A stretch of 64,000 nucleotides of DNA. Origin: Mycolicibacterium hodleri (GTDB lineage: Bacteria > Actinomycetota > Actinomycetes > Mycobacteriales > Mycobacteriaceae). Positions 39,418 to 47,901 of the stretch are shown piece by piece. A program made the translations under genes and the position numbers. The stretch is taken from the NCBI RefSeq assembly GCF_025822245.1, contig NZ_JACKTL010000033.1:124001-188000 (forward strand), read 5' to 3'. Numbering within the stretch: position 1 is the stretch's first letter; every line of letters starts with the position of its first letter. The notes beneath the pieces were generated by a model. The model had not been told where the DNA came from, ran no database searches, and saw only the letters and a list, made by a program, of their open reading frames with translations.

Positions 39418-39783
39418 ATGGCACAGCAGAGTAAACCAGGCTTCTCGGACAACGTCTTCGTCCGTACCGTCAACGCATTGGCGGTACGGGCGATGAACTT
39501 GCCCGTCGTGGGGGGTCTCGTCCGTCGTGGGCTCGTCGAGATTCGCTACGTGGGACGGAAATCCGGCAAGACATTCGAAATCCCGGTCGGCTATCGCCGC
39601 TCCGGCGATTCGGTCACCATCCCGGTCGGGATGCCCGACAAGAAGAGCTGGTGGCGCAACTTCCTCGGCACGGGCGGGCCGGTCACCCTGGTCGGGCTGG
39701 ACGGGCGGGATCGCACCGGCCACGCGGTGGCGATCCGACACGAGCGCGGTGCCGTGTCGGTGCGGGTGCAGCTGGACGAGTGA
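39418..39783 (+). CDS. Deazaflavin (F420)-dependent nitroreductase-family protein
   Basis: 121 aa. Short split-barrel protein of the Ddn/DUF385 family: LVEIRYVGRKSGKTFEIPVGYRRS, then DKKSWWRNFLGTGGPVTLV, typical of actinobacterial F420-binding proteins. It probably shares the upstream operon with the F420/NADP-type oxidoreductase. The substrate (quinone, nitro compound or haem product) cannot be told from sequence. Confidence 0.8.
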   Translation: MAQQSKPGFSDNVFVRTVNALAVRAMNLPVVGGLVRRGLVEIRYVGRKSGKTFEIPVGYRRSGDSVTIPVGMPDKKSWWRNFLGTGGPVTLVGLDGRDRTGHAVAIRHERGAVSVRVQLDE

Positions 39784-40437
39784 TCAGCCCGGCTTGACCC
39801 AACGCCACTGACGGGTGGAGCACTCCTGGGCGTCGGGCAGCCGATCCCGCACCGCCGCGACCACTCCCGGCCACCACTGCTCGTCGTAGTCGTCGCCGGA
39901 CAGCCAGCCCCCCGGCGCCACCTTGGGCAGCCACCCGTCGATGTCGGCGAGCACGCTGTCGTACTCGTGACGGGCGTCGAGGTGCACCCAGGCCAACGAC
40001 CCGTCGGCGAACAGCGCCGCAGCCCCCGGGGACGGGCTGACCACGAGGTGCACCTGGTCGGCGAATCCGCACGCGATGACGTTGCGATGCAACTGCCCGG
40101 CGAGGGTGCCGCCACCGTCGGCGACGGCGGCGGCATGGGAATCCTTGTCCGCGGTGCCCTCGCGACCACTACCCCGGCAATAGTCGACGCCGACCACGGT
40201 GAAGTCGCGACCCGACTCGCTCACCACCTCGGCCAACGAACACAGACTGCGGCCGAGGTAGCAGCCCACCTCGACGAACGTGCTGCCCTCGGCGAACGTC
40301 GTCACGGCCTCCTCTTGGAGATCGCGCCAGCCGAACCAGCCGTGGATCTGCGACCAGTGCGACACCGGCGCGACGGGCGAGCTCACGCCGTCGTGGTCGC
40401 CGGGAACGACGCGGGTTTCGGATGTCGAGGCGGGCAC
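39784..40437 (-). CDS. Class I SAM-dependent methyltransferase (TylF-like)
   Basis: 217 aa from GTG at 40437; upstream in-frame residues to 40554 overlap the neighbouring gene. SAM motif I is FVEVGCYLGRSLC, followed by VGVDYCRGSG and the acidic WVHLDARHEYDSVLADIDGWL, as in macrocin-O-methyltransferase-like enzymes. It lies 23 bases after the coiled-coil M15-like gene on the same strand. The acceptor is unknown. Confidence 0.75.
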   Translation of the reverse strand: MPASTSETRVVPGDHDGVSSPVAPVSHWSQIHGWFGWRDLQEEAVTTFAEGSTFVEVGCYLGRSLCSLAEVVSESGRDFTVVGVDYCRGSGREGTADKDSHAAAVADGGGTLAGQLHRNVIACGFADQVHLVVSPSPGAAALFADGSLAWVHLDARHEYDSVLADIDGWLPKVAPGGWLSGDDYDEQWWPGVVAAVRDRLPDAQECSTRQWRWVKPG

Positions 40438-40460
40438 GGGAGCATTATCGCCAATCGCGC

Positions 40461-41546
40461 TCAGCTGCGTGGCGTCGTGGTGATGTGCACGTGGTCGTAG
40501 TGTCCGTAGCCCGACGCCTGCGGCCCGGCCGGTGTGCTGTAGGTGCCGCGCCAAATGACGTCTTGTATCCCGAAGCGGGCCGAGTTGCTCATCGCGAACG
40601 CGCGAATCTGGTCTCCGAGGGCGATCCCCTCAGGGCTTTCCGGGTTGGGAATCATGATGTCGATCGCCAGGCCGCTGGGATGCCACGGCTTCGAATCGGG
40701 CCGCACCCCGTCGATCTCGGCGATCTGGGGGAACTGGGCGCTTACGGCCCGGGCCGCCAGGATCGTGTTGGGCTGCAGGCCGGCCTCCGACGCAACACCG
40801 ACGGGCAAGGACTCCGGAAGCTCTGCGATGGCGGCCTCGGGCGGCAGCGCGACGTCGCCCGGGGGCAGGCCGGGCATCGCGGCAATGGCCGGAACGGCGG
40901 CGTCGACCACCGCCTGTTGCTGCGGTGACAACGCCGCGTACTGCGCCTCCGCGGCAGTGATCTGGCGCAGCAGTTCCTTCCACTTCGCCTGCAGCTCTGC
41001 GCGCACGCGGGTGGCCGACTCCGCTGCGGAGCTCGCGTCGGCGGCCGATCTCCTCGACGCCTCGGCCGCGGCGGCCGCCCGCTCACGTGCTGCGTGAAAG
41101 GCAGCCACGTGATCGGCGATCCCCGCGGCCACCGTCCGCTGCAGCGAGAGCTGATCGATCAGCCCCTGCGGAGAGACTGCGGTCAGCACCGCCGCGAACT
41201 GGCCGTTGCTGCCGCTGGTGTAATTCATCGCCGCGATGCGGTCGAGTGCGGCCTGATGGGGCGCGAGCTCGAGGTTGGCGACCTCCAGGGCTTCCTGGTC
41301 GGCACGATGGCGGTCGACGGCCGCCGTCTGCTCGGCCAGTCTGGCGTCGGCGTCGCGCTGCGCGGCGGTGACGGCCTCACGACTCTGCACCGCCTGCTGG
41401 GACAGCTCGTCGAGCTTGGCCAACGCGTCGGCCGCCGGATCCGCCCTGCCCTCGCCCATGGCCATTCCCAGCACCAGGGCCGCCGTCACGAGTCCGCACG
41501 TTGCTCGCAGAAGGGTGTGGCGGACTCCGGTCACGCGGATTGTCAC
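40461..41546 (-). CDS. Secreted coiled-coil protein with M15-like C-terminal domain
   Basis: 361 aa. A signal peptide ends at GRADPAAD. Residues about 40-210 are a long Ala/Gln/Arg-rich coiled coil, like the N-terminal part of RipA-type wall hydrolases. The C-terminal domain has HPSGLAIDIMIPN and GHYDHVHITT, the H-x-D and H-x-H pattern of M15/VanY-like zinc peptidases (ARB_07466-type domain). So a peptidoglycan peptidase held in position by its coiled coil is plausible. No NlpC/P60 domain is present. Confidence 0.75.
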   Translation of the reverse strand: MTIRVTGVRHTLLRATCGLVTAALVLGMAMGEGRADPAADALAKLDELSQQAVQSREAVTAAQRDADARLAEQTAAVDRHRADQEALEVANLELAPHQAALDRIAAMNYTSGSNGQFAAVLTAVSPQGLIDQLSLQRTVAAGIADHVAAFHAARERAAAAAEASRRSAADASSAAESATRVRAELQAKWKELLRQITAAEAQYAALSPQQQAVVDAAVPAIAAMPGLPPGDVALPPEAAIAELPESLPVGVASEAGLQPNTILAARAVSAQFPQIAEIDGVRPDSKPWHPSGLAIDIMIPNPESPEGIALGDQIRAFAMSNSARFGIQDVIWRGTYSTPAGPQASGYGHYDHVHITTTPRS

Positions 41547-41652
41547 GATCCTTCGTTCGTGGACCGCTCCTGGCCCGGCTGTCGCCCCCGGGCAAGGCTA
41601 CGAACTGGCGCCGACGGTGTCTACTCGGCGACGAGGTGGTCGCCGGCCGGCC

Positions 41653-42429
41653 TCACATGCGCCCGCCGGAGGCGTCGACGGTGGCTCCGGTGATGTAGGA
41701 CGCGTCTGATGACAGCAGGAACGCTGCGATGGCGGCGATCTCGCTGGGTTCGGCTCGGCGACCCAACGCGTAGACCGCCTTCAGAATGTTCTCCGGCGCC
41801 ACCCCACGCAACGACGGTGGGGTGTAGCTCGGCGCATGCCGGGCTGCCATGTCGGTCACGGTTCCGCCTGGCGCGATCGCGTTGATGGCGATGCCCCGTT
41901 CGGCCAATTCCGGTGCCAGGTTGAGCACCATCGCGGACACCGCGGCCTTGCTGGCGGCGTAGAGGGTGTGCTGGTAGACCGCAATGCGGGCGCTGACCGA
42001 CGAGGTGAGCAGGATGCGTCCACCGGTACCCATCACCGCCGCAGCAGCCTGGGCCGCGAACAGCTGGCCGGCCACGTTGATGCCGAAGACCCTGGTGAAG
42101 TCGGCCGCGGTGATCGAGTCGAGGGCCCCGAAGTACTCGACGCCCGCGTTGCTTGCCAGCAGGTCCAGGCCACCGAACTCGGCGACGACGCGTCCCACCA
42201 GATCGTGGGTCTGCTCGGGGTTGGACACGTCCGCGCGGAAGGCAGCCGCACGGTGTCCCGCTTCGGTCAGTTCACCCACCAGAGCCTCGGCGGACTCGGC
42301 ATCGGCGACGTAGTTGACGGCCACCTGGGCGCCGTCGGCGGCCAGTCGACGGGCGATGGCGGCGCCGATGCCCCGGCCACCTCCGGTGATCAGGGCGCGC
42401 TTGCCTGCGAGCCGTCCCGGTTCAGTCAT
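41653..42429 (-). CDS. SDR-family oxidoreductase
   Basis: 258 aa from ATG 42429 (MTEPGRLAGKRALITGGGRG). Rossmann motif TGGGRGIGAAIARRL, NAGVEYFG, catalytic Ser in LLTSSVSA and YAASK. Classical SDR C-terminus (ITGATVDASGGRM). It follows a DUF1772 membrane protein gene by 46 bases. Substrate unknown. Confidence 0.87.
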   Translation of the reverse strand: MTEPGRLAGKRALITGGGRGIGAAIARRLAADGAQVAVNYVADAESAEALVGELTEAGHRAAAFRADVSNPEQTHDLVGRVVAEFGGLDLLASNAGVEYFGALDSITAADFTRVFGINVAGQLFAAQAAAAVMGTGGRILLTSSVSARIAVYQHTLYAASKAAVSAMVLNLAPELAERGIAINAIAPGGTVTDMAARHAPSYTPPSLRGVAPENILKAVYALGRRAEPSEIAAIAAFLLSSDASYITGATVDASGGRM

Positions 42430-42475
42430 CGTCGTTTCCTCTCGTCGGACGAAATGCATGGTCTTGATGGTGGTG

Positions 42476-42952
42476 TCACGCGACGAGAGACACACAGAGG
42501 GCGACGACGGCGAGCCCCTGCAGCCCTGCCCGAGCGCCGATGATCGAATCCCACTTTGCCTGAAGCGTGCGGCCGTTCGGAAGTCCCCGGCCGGCGTCGG
42601 CGGCCGCGGTCAGTTGCCGGTTGACCGGTGCGCTCACCCCCAGGTACAGCGCGAGCCAGACCAGCAGCGCAGCCAGCGCGATGCCGGCCGCGACGGCCTG
42701 TGTCCCGTGTCCGGCGACCACCGCGAGCACCGTACTCGTGGCCGTAGCCACGACGCCGAGCACTCCAGGCAGCGGCATCCGCCTGTCGCCGTAACGGTGC
42801 ACGCTGCCCATGACGGCGACCATGGCGTCGTCGGAGACCGACGCGAGAGCGGGCCGCAGCACGATCGCACAGAACACGTCCGTTCCGTAGACCACTGCGG
42901 TGCCGAGCAGGGCAATCAGCGCGGCGGCCCGCGCGAAGTCGTCGACGTCCAT
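42476..42952 (-). CDS. DUF1772 (anthrone-oxygenase-like) membrane protein
   Basis: 158 aa with four hydrophobic helices (ARAAALIALLGTAVVYGTDV, LGVVATATSTVLAVVAG, AAGIALAALLVWLALYLGV, and the C-terminal GLQGLAVVALCVSLVA). The central SAPVNRQL and KWDSIIGARAGLQ are typical of DUF1772 proteins. First gene of a two-gene operon with the SDR downstream. Function not established. Confidence 0.8.
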   Translation of the reverse strand: MDVDDFARAAALIALLGTAVVYGTDVFCAIVLRPALASVSDDAMVAVMGSVHRYGDRRMPLPGVLGVVATATSTVLAVVAGHGTQAVAAGIALAALLVWLALYLGVSAPVNRQLTAAADAGRGLPNGRTLQAKWDSIIGARAGLQGLAVVALCVSLVA

Positions 42953-43105
42953 GGTGATGGTCTCCTCGAGTCGTGAACTGCTAGCAACGCTAACCCCAAG
43001 ATCGCCCGATGGTCAATAGCGTCGCTCGCACTTCTAGCTTCGATAGTTGTAGCTGACCCGTCCGCGGCAGTTGGTCGGCGTTCGGGAAGGTCTACCGTCG
43101 AGTGC

Positions 43106-43564
43106 ATGACCGAGCCCGACGGCTTCCATCCCCACTTCCCGAACGACGCCGCAGAGCGTCCGCCCCGAAATCGAGTGCGCCACATCAAGTCAACCGAACT
43201 CGACGCGACCACCGCGCAGACGGACGGCATGCGACGCTTCGCGGCGCTGAGCGGATCCACCGTGGGCAGCGAGAAGCTGTGGATGGGGGAAACCATCGCG
43301 GCGCCGGGCACGGTCTCGGCCGACCACCATCACGGCGATTCCGAGACCATGATCTTCGTCCGCAGCGGGCATCCCGAGTTCGTGTTCCTGGATGGCGACG
43401 GTGAGGTTCGGATTCGCACCAACCCCGGCGACTACGTCTTCGTCCCGCCGCACTTGCCGCATCGCGAAGAGAACCCGGACCCAACCACTCCGGCAGAACT
43501 GGTGATCGCACGTAGCAGCCAGGAGGCGATCGTCGTGAACCTGCCCGCGTTGTACGCGCTCTGA
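43106..43564 (+). CDS. Cupin-domain protein
   Basis: 152 aa. Cupin motif 1 GTVSADHHHGDSETMIFVRSGHPEF and motif 2 NPGDYVFVPPHLPHREENP give three or four His/Glu metal ligands. Single-domain cupins of this kind may be dioxygenases, isomerases or sugar-binding proteins; no more can be said. The gene is alone. After it a 204-base gap (43565-43768) shows no feature. Confidence 0.82.
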   Translation: MTEPDGFHPHFPNDAAERPPRNRVRHIKSTELDATTAQTDGMRRFAALSGSTVGSEKLWMGETIAAPGTVSADHHHGDSETMIFVRSGHPEFVFLDGDGEVRIRTNPGDYVFVPPHLPHREENPDPTTPAELVIARSSQEAIVVNLPALYAL

Positions 43565-43768
43565 GCCCAGCCCGGGAACGGCGCTCCCACTGCACGCCCG
43601 CATCGCACACCAATTTCATGCGCCGGAGGGGCGGTCTCACGTCACCTCGACGCACGCCGACCGTCGGCCCCGTGGACGAATCACGCTGCGTGGAAAGCCA
43701 TACGGCCCACGTTCGACGCCGGGGACGACGTCCCTCGAGCCACAATTTGGGGCGTTACCTGAAGCCGT

Positions 43769-44701
43769 TCACTCGTCCGCGGTGCGGAACGCCTCGACGC
43801 CGTCTCGGCCGGCGAGGTCGGCGCCTGGCACGGCGTCGAGCTGGGCCAGGTGCTCGGCGCTCAACGAGAGCGTGCCGGCCGCCAGGTTGTCCTCGAGGTG
43901 GTCGACGGAGCGGGTGCCGGGGATGAGCAGGGTGTTTGGCGCGTGAGCCAGCAGCCAGGCCAGCCCGACCTGAGCCGGAGTCGCGCCGACGTCGGCTGCC
44001 ACGCGTTGCACGACGGGATCGTCGGCCACCTTGGGGAAACCGGGGAACGCCGATCCGAGCGGAAAGAACGGCACCCAGGCGACGCCGTGGTTCAGGCACA
44101 CCTGGAGGACGTCTTCGCGCCGCCGGTCGAGCAGGCTGTAGGCGTTCTGCACGCAGACGACGCCGGCCGGCAGCGCGCGCGTCAGGGTCGCGGCGTCCAC
44201 GTTGCTGAGGCCGATTTCGCCGATCTTTCCCTCGTCGCGCAACGCGATCATCTCGGCGAGCTGGTCGTCGAGGTCCACGACCTGGTCGCCTTCTGCGATG
44301 ACGCCGGGGCCGATGTCGGCGCGCCGCAGGTTCACCACCGGTACGTGCTCGATCGCCAACTGCTCGAGATCGCGCTCGACCGCCGCGCGCAGATCCTCCG
44401 GCTTCTGCGCCAGAGCCAACGGCGGTGTCCGCCCGGGTGTCGAGACGGCCCCGACCTTGCTGACGATGACGACCTCGCGCGGGTAGGAATTCAGCGCCAG
44501 CCGGATGCGGCGGTTGACTTCGCCGTCGTCGTAGAACGATGCAGTGTCGAGATGATTCACACCAAGCTCGGCCGCCCGGCGAAGCAGCTCGATCGCGCCC
44601 TCTGCCGGCCCTTGGCCCACGGACATGGCGCCGTAGCCAATCCTCGCGACGGCGTGCGCGCCGATCTGGCCCGGCCCTCCGGGTCGCCCGTCTTCAGGCA
44701 T
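43769..44701 (-). CDS. Aldo/keto reductase-family oxidoreductase
   Basis: 310 aa from ATG 44701 (MPEDGRPGGPG). TIM-barrel AKR: HLDTASFYDDGEVNRRI (catalytic Asp and Tyr), VIVSKVGAVS (Lys), but the usual catalytic His position reads VVNLRRAD, with Asn. NADPH site: LLIPGTRSVDHLEDNL. Divergent from a TetR gene with two CGGAGG-NN-CCTCCG boxes in between, so it is probably that regulator's target. The first box lies about 33 bases before this start. Confidence 0.85.
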   Translation of the reverse strand: MPEDGRPGGPGQIGAHAVARIGYGAMSVGQGPAEGAIELLRRAAELGVNHLDTASFYDDGEVNRRIRLALNSYPREVVIVSKVGAVSTPGRTPPLALAQKPEDLRAAVERDLEQLAIEHVPVVNLRRADIGPGVIAEGDQVVDLDDQLAEMIALRDEGKIGEIGLSNVDAATLTRALPAGVVCVQNAYSLLDRRREDVLQVCLNHGVAWVPFFPLGSAFPGFPKVADDPVVQRVAADVGATPAQVGLAWLLAHAPNTLLIPGTRSVDHLEDNLAAGTLSLSAEHLAQLDAVPGADLAGRDGVEAFRTADE

Positions 44702-44733
44702 CGCTCCTCCTCGGGGGATAATGAACGCCAATA

Positions 44734-44783
44734 CGGAGGCTCCTCCGCATTAGGCGACGGTAGCAGAAACGGAGGATCCTCCG
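44734..44783. promoter_or_regulatory. Two TetR operators between aldo/keto reductase and tetR genes
   Basis: CGGAGGCTCCTCCG (44734-44747) and the perfect palindrome CGGAGGATCCTCCG (44770-44783) are 36 bases apart. The second ends one base before the tetR ATG, so it could also hide or replace the ribosome site. Confidence 0.75.
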
Positions 44784-44784
44784 C

Positions 44785-45339
44785 ATGGCGGAATCGGGAC
44801 GCTCCGATGCACGACGCAACCGCGAACGGCTCCTGCAGGTCGCGGCCGCGGCATACGCCGCCGGTGACGGCGTCCCCTCCCTGGAGGCGATTGCGCGCTC
44901 GGCCGGCGTGGGTATCGGCACCCTGTACCGCCACTTTCCTACGCGCGAGGCCCTCGTCGAGGCGGTCTACCGGGCCGAGCTCGCCGACGTCGTGGCCGCC
45001 GCCGCCGCATTGCTGCAACGGCACCCGCCGGCGGTCGCTCTGCGTCGATGGCTTGGCCGTTACGCCGACTTCGTCGCCGCCAAGACCGGAATGGCCGAGT
45101 CGTTACGGGCAATCGTCGACAACGGGACGGTGCAGGCGGGTGACACCCGGGCCAACCTCACCGGCGCAGTGGAGACATTGCTCCGTGCCGGCGCCGCCGA
45201 CGGCAGCCTGCGCACCGACATACGCCCGGACGACGTGGTCTGCAGCATGGTGGGCATCGTGCTGGCTAGCTCGTCAACCGCTCAAGCGCGCCGAATGTTC
45301 GGCTTGCTCGTCGACGGCATCGTCACCAAGCGCGACTAA
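44785..45339 (+). CDS. TetR-family regulator
   Basis: 184 aa. Helix-turn-helix: NRERLLQVAAAAYAAGDGVP, LEAIARSAGVGIGTLYRHFPTREALVEAVY. The C-terminal SbtR-like domain (LRAIVDNGTVQAGDTRANLT) is typical of oxidoreductase-controlling TetRs. It abuts its operator palindrome and faces the aldo/keto reductase gene. Confidence 0.88.
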   Translation: MAESGRSDARRNRERLLQVAAAAYAAGDGVPSLEAIARSAGVGIGTLYRHFPTREALVEAVYRAELADVVAAAAALLQRHPPAVALRRWLGRYADFVAAKTGMAESLRAIVDNGTVQAGDTRANLTGAVETLLRAGAADGSLRTDIRPDDVVCSMVGIVLASSSTAQARRMFGLLVDGIVTKRD

Positions 45340-45390
45340 ATGGATTCGGCGGAAACCGCTTTGACGATGCCGCGCGCCGAAGGCATCACC

Positions 45391-45999
45391 CTAGTCACCG
45401 CCGGCACGGAGCCCGACCAAGGGCAGGAACACCGCGTCCACGATCTCCTCGATGGCCTCGTCGGTCAGAGGGGCAAGCGTGAACAACACGTCGTGACGAA
45501 GCAGGTCGACGGGCAGCTGCGCGAGGCGGCCCGTGATCTGATCGGCCCGAATCTCCCCTCGGGCGATGGCGCGGGCGACGAGCTTGTCCATGGTGGCGCC
45601 ACGCTCACCCTCGAGTACCGCGCGTAGTTCGGACAAGCTGATGCCGGTGTCGCGGTAGAAACCGCCGAGCCGGGTGACGACGGTGACGGCCAGGTGACCG
45701 CGTTGACTGTTTGCCTGCCGCAACAGATCGATCACGTCGGCACGAAGGCTTCCGTTGTCCGGCACCGTGATTGGAGTCTTAGTCATCGCGGCGACCAACG
45801 CGGCGTGCACCAGTTCCGGCTTCCCCGGCCAGCGCCGGTACAGCACCGCTCGACTGGTGCCCGCCCGAGCGGCGACGCCGTCGACGGTGAAGTCGTCGTA
45901 GCCGCGCTCGTCGAGTTCGTCCCAGGCCGCGGTCAACAACGCGTTCTCCAGCGCCGCGCCGCGACGACGCTGCGGAGCCGGGTCTGCGTTAAGAGACAT
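45391..45999 (-). CDS. TetR-family regulator
   Basis: 202 aa. Helix-turn-helix: ALLTAAWDELDERGYDDFTV, VAARAGTSRAVLYRRWPGKPEL, of the TetR_C_16 type. Divergent from the FAD monooxygenase gene; the 71-base gap shows no clear palindrome. It most likely controls that monooxygenase. Confidence 0.86.
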   Translation of the reverse strand: MSLNADPAPQRRRGAALENALLTAAWDELDERGYDDFTVDGVAARAGTSRAVLYRRWPGKPELVHAALVAAMTKTPITVPDNGSLRADVIDLLRQANSQRGHLAVTVVTRLGGFYRDTGISLSELRAVLEGERGATMDKLVARAIARGEIRADQITGRLAQLPVDLLRHDVLFTLAPLTDEAIEEIVDAVFLPLVGLRAGGD

Positions 46000-46070
46000 T
46001 GCGTTTCCTAAGTTCTGTCGCTACGGTTCGTTAGATACACGGTGAATCCTATATCGGAGGAGGCTTTCTG

Positions 46071-47174
46071 ATGCGCATTCTGGTTTGCGGCGCGGGCATG
46101 GCGGGATTGGCCGCAGGTATCACCTTGGGCAACACCGGGCACGACGTCACCATCGTCGAACGCGCGCAACATCTTCGGGTCAACGGCTCCCCGATCGACA
46201 TTCGTGGTGAATCGCTGGCCGTGGCCAGAGAGATGGGCATCCTCGAAGGGATCCGCGCGCGAGAGGTCGACATGACGCAGCGAACGTGCTTCGTGGACGG
46301 CAACGGCACAAAGGTGGCCGACCTGCCGTTCGAGGCCATCAACGACTCGGCCGGCGACATCGAAATCCCGCGAGAAGACCTGGCGCACGTGCTGCGCAAC
46401 GCGCTCGGACCGTCCGTGGCGTTGACGTTCGGCGAGTCGGTGGCCGACCTCCACGATGACGGTGGCGGCGTCGACGTCGTCTTGGCCTCCGGCGGGCGGG
46501 ACCGCTATGACCTGGTGGTGGGCGCCGACGGCCTGCACTCTGCAACCCGCCGAATGGTTTTCGGACCCGAGCGTCAGTACGTGCGCCACCTCGGCTTCTA
46601 CACCGCCCTGGCAAGTCTGCCTGGTTACCACCCGAGCGACGCCCCCAACCCGATCTACAACTACCCGGGGCACATGGCAGGGATCGTCACCTATCGCGAC
46701 GTCGCGTTGGCGGTGTTGACCTTCCGATCGTCCTGGATCGACTACGACTACCACGACCTCGACGCGCAGAAGCGCATCCTCACCGAGCAATTCGGCGGGC
46801 ACGGCCGGTGGCGGGTGCCCGAACTGCTCGACGCGGCATGCCGCGACTCGGAGCTGTACTTCGACTCCGTGAGCCAGGTCGACATGCCGACATGGCATCG
46901 CGGACGGGTGGTTCTCGTCGGCGACGCCGCGCATTGCGCATCTCCGCTGTCCGGGCGGGGCACCAGCCTGGCGCTCACCGGAACATGGTTGCTGGCAGGG
47001 GCTTTGACGGAGAACGCCAACGATCTGGCAGCCGCGTTCGTCCAGTACGAACACGCGCAGCGCCCGCACGTCACCTACGCGCAGGGCACGGTGGATGCCG
47101 GTGGGGACCTGCTGGTGCCCGCCACCCAGGATGCCATCGACGCCCGCAACCGCGAGTTGGCTCGAGCCAGCTGA
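46071..47174 (+). CDS. FAD-dependent monooxygenase (PHBH/TetX-like)
   Basis: 367 aa, ATG after GGAGGAGG. FAD motifs in order: CGAGMAGLAAGITLG, DLVVGADGLHSATRRMV and VVLVGDAAHCASPLSGRGTSLAL. Group-A flavin hydroxylases of this kind act on aromatic or polyketide compounds, including antibiotics (TetX). It is regulated most probably by the divergent TetR. The substrate is not evident. Confidence 0.86.
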   Translation: MRILVCGAGMAGLAAGITLGNTGHDVTIVERAQHLRVNGSPIDIRGESLAVAREMGILEGIRAREVDMTQRTCFVDGNGTKVADLPFEAINDSAGDIEIPREDLAHVLRNALGPSVALTFGESVADLHDDGGGVDVVLASGGRDRYDLVVGADGLHSATRRMVFGPERQYVRHLGFYTALASLPGYHPSDAPNPIYNYPGHMAGIVTYRDVALAVLTFRSSWIDYDYHDLDAQKRILTEQFGGHGRWRVPELLDAACRDSELYFDSVSQVDMPTWHRGRVVLVGDAAHCASPLSGRGTSLALTGTWLLAGALTENANDLAAAFVQYEHAQRPHVTYAQGTVDAGGDLLVPATQDAIDARNRELARAS

Positions 47175-47188
47175 CCCGAGGGGCCGGG

Positions 47189-47791
47189 TCAGGGCGCGAC
47201 GGGCGGCGGTTGCGGCAGGGGATGCGCGCCGTCGGGTCGCAGACCGTCGAAGATGATCGCCAGATACCGCTGCCAGAGCAGTGGTGCTGGGGCCGCGAGG
47301 TTTTCGACGATGTGAACGGGCGCGCACATCATCAGGAAGACGTCGGTCTCGGTGACGTCGGCCCGGATGGCGCCCGACGTGCGCGCTCGGTCGACCAGCG
47401 TTTCGAGGTGTACGTGCAACAAGTCGAAGACCTCGGTCACCCTGGGGTCGCCGGCGCTGGCGGACTGCAGGAACGTCAGATCGTGTCGCTGACGTTGGTC
47501 GGCGGCGATGGTGAGGAACTCCAACAGTGCCGCGCCCGCGTCCGGCGACTCGCCCCGCCGCCGTGCGGCGTCGGCGAGCACGGCAACGTGCCCGCAGACG
47601 ATGGAGGCGATCAGATCCTCCTTCGTCGGGAAGTGTCGGAACACCGTGCCCTTCGCCACCCCGGCCCGCCGGGCGATGTCGGCCACCGAGGCCGACGGGC
47701 CACGCTCGGCGAACTCGTCCTCTGCGGCGGCCAACAACGCGGCGCGGTTGCGTGCCGCATCCGCGCGGACTGGTCGGTCGGTGGTGGTCAC
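47189..47791 (-). CDS. TetR-family regulator
   Basis: 200 aa. Helix-turn-helix: NRAALLAAAEDEFAERGPSA, IARRAGVAKGTVFRHFPTKEDL. C-terminal TetR_C_33-type (MMCAPVHIVENLAAP). Divergent from an SDR gene; two copies of TGACCGCTCGGTCA lie between the starts. Confidence 0.88.
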   Translation of the reverse strand: MTTTDRPVRADAARNRAALLAAAEDEFAERGPSASVADIARRAGVAKGTVFRHFPTKEDLIASIVCGHVAVLADAARRRGESPDAGAALLEFLTIAADQRQRHDLTFLQSASAGDPRVTEVFDLLHVHLETLVDRARTSGAIRADVTETDVFLMMCAPVHIVENLAAPAPLLWQRYLAIIFDGLRPDGAHPLPQPPPVAP

Positions 47792-47810
47792 GGGACCGAG
47801 GGTACCAAGT

Positions 47811-47866
47811 TGACCGCTCGGTCATCTTGTGCCAGCCTGGAGTTGGAAAGATGACCGCTCGGTCAT
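47811..47866. promoter_or_regulatory. Two TetR operators TGACCGCTCGGTCA
   Basis: Identical 14-mers with TGACCG/CGGTCA arms at 47811-47824 and 47852-47865, 41 bases apart, in the gap between tetR and SDR genes. The TGACC-N-GGTCA form is common among TetR sites. Confidence 0.78.
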
Positions 47867-47901
47867 GTTCATCACGGTACGCGAGAGGTGTTGACGGACA
47901 A

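Noticed and set aside
42982..43026. TAGC-N3-GCTA type repeats before the DUF1772 gene
   Set aside because: Only one full copy and no regulator gene nearby; likely chance.
46000..46070. Operator for the tetR-monooxygenase pair
   Set aside because: No palindrome or direct repeat of useful length was found in the gap.
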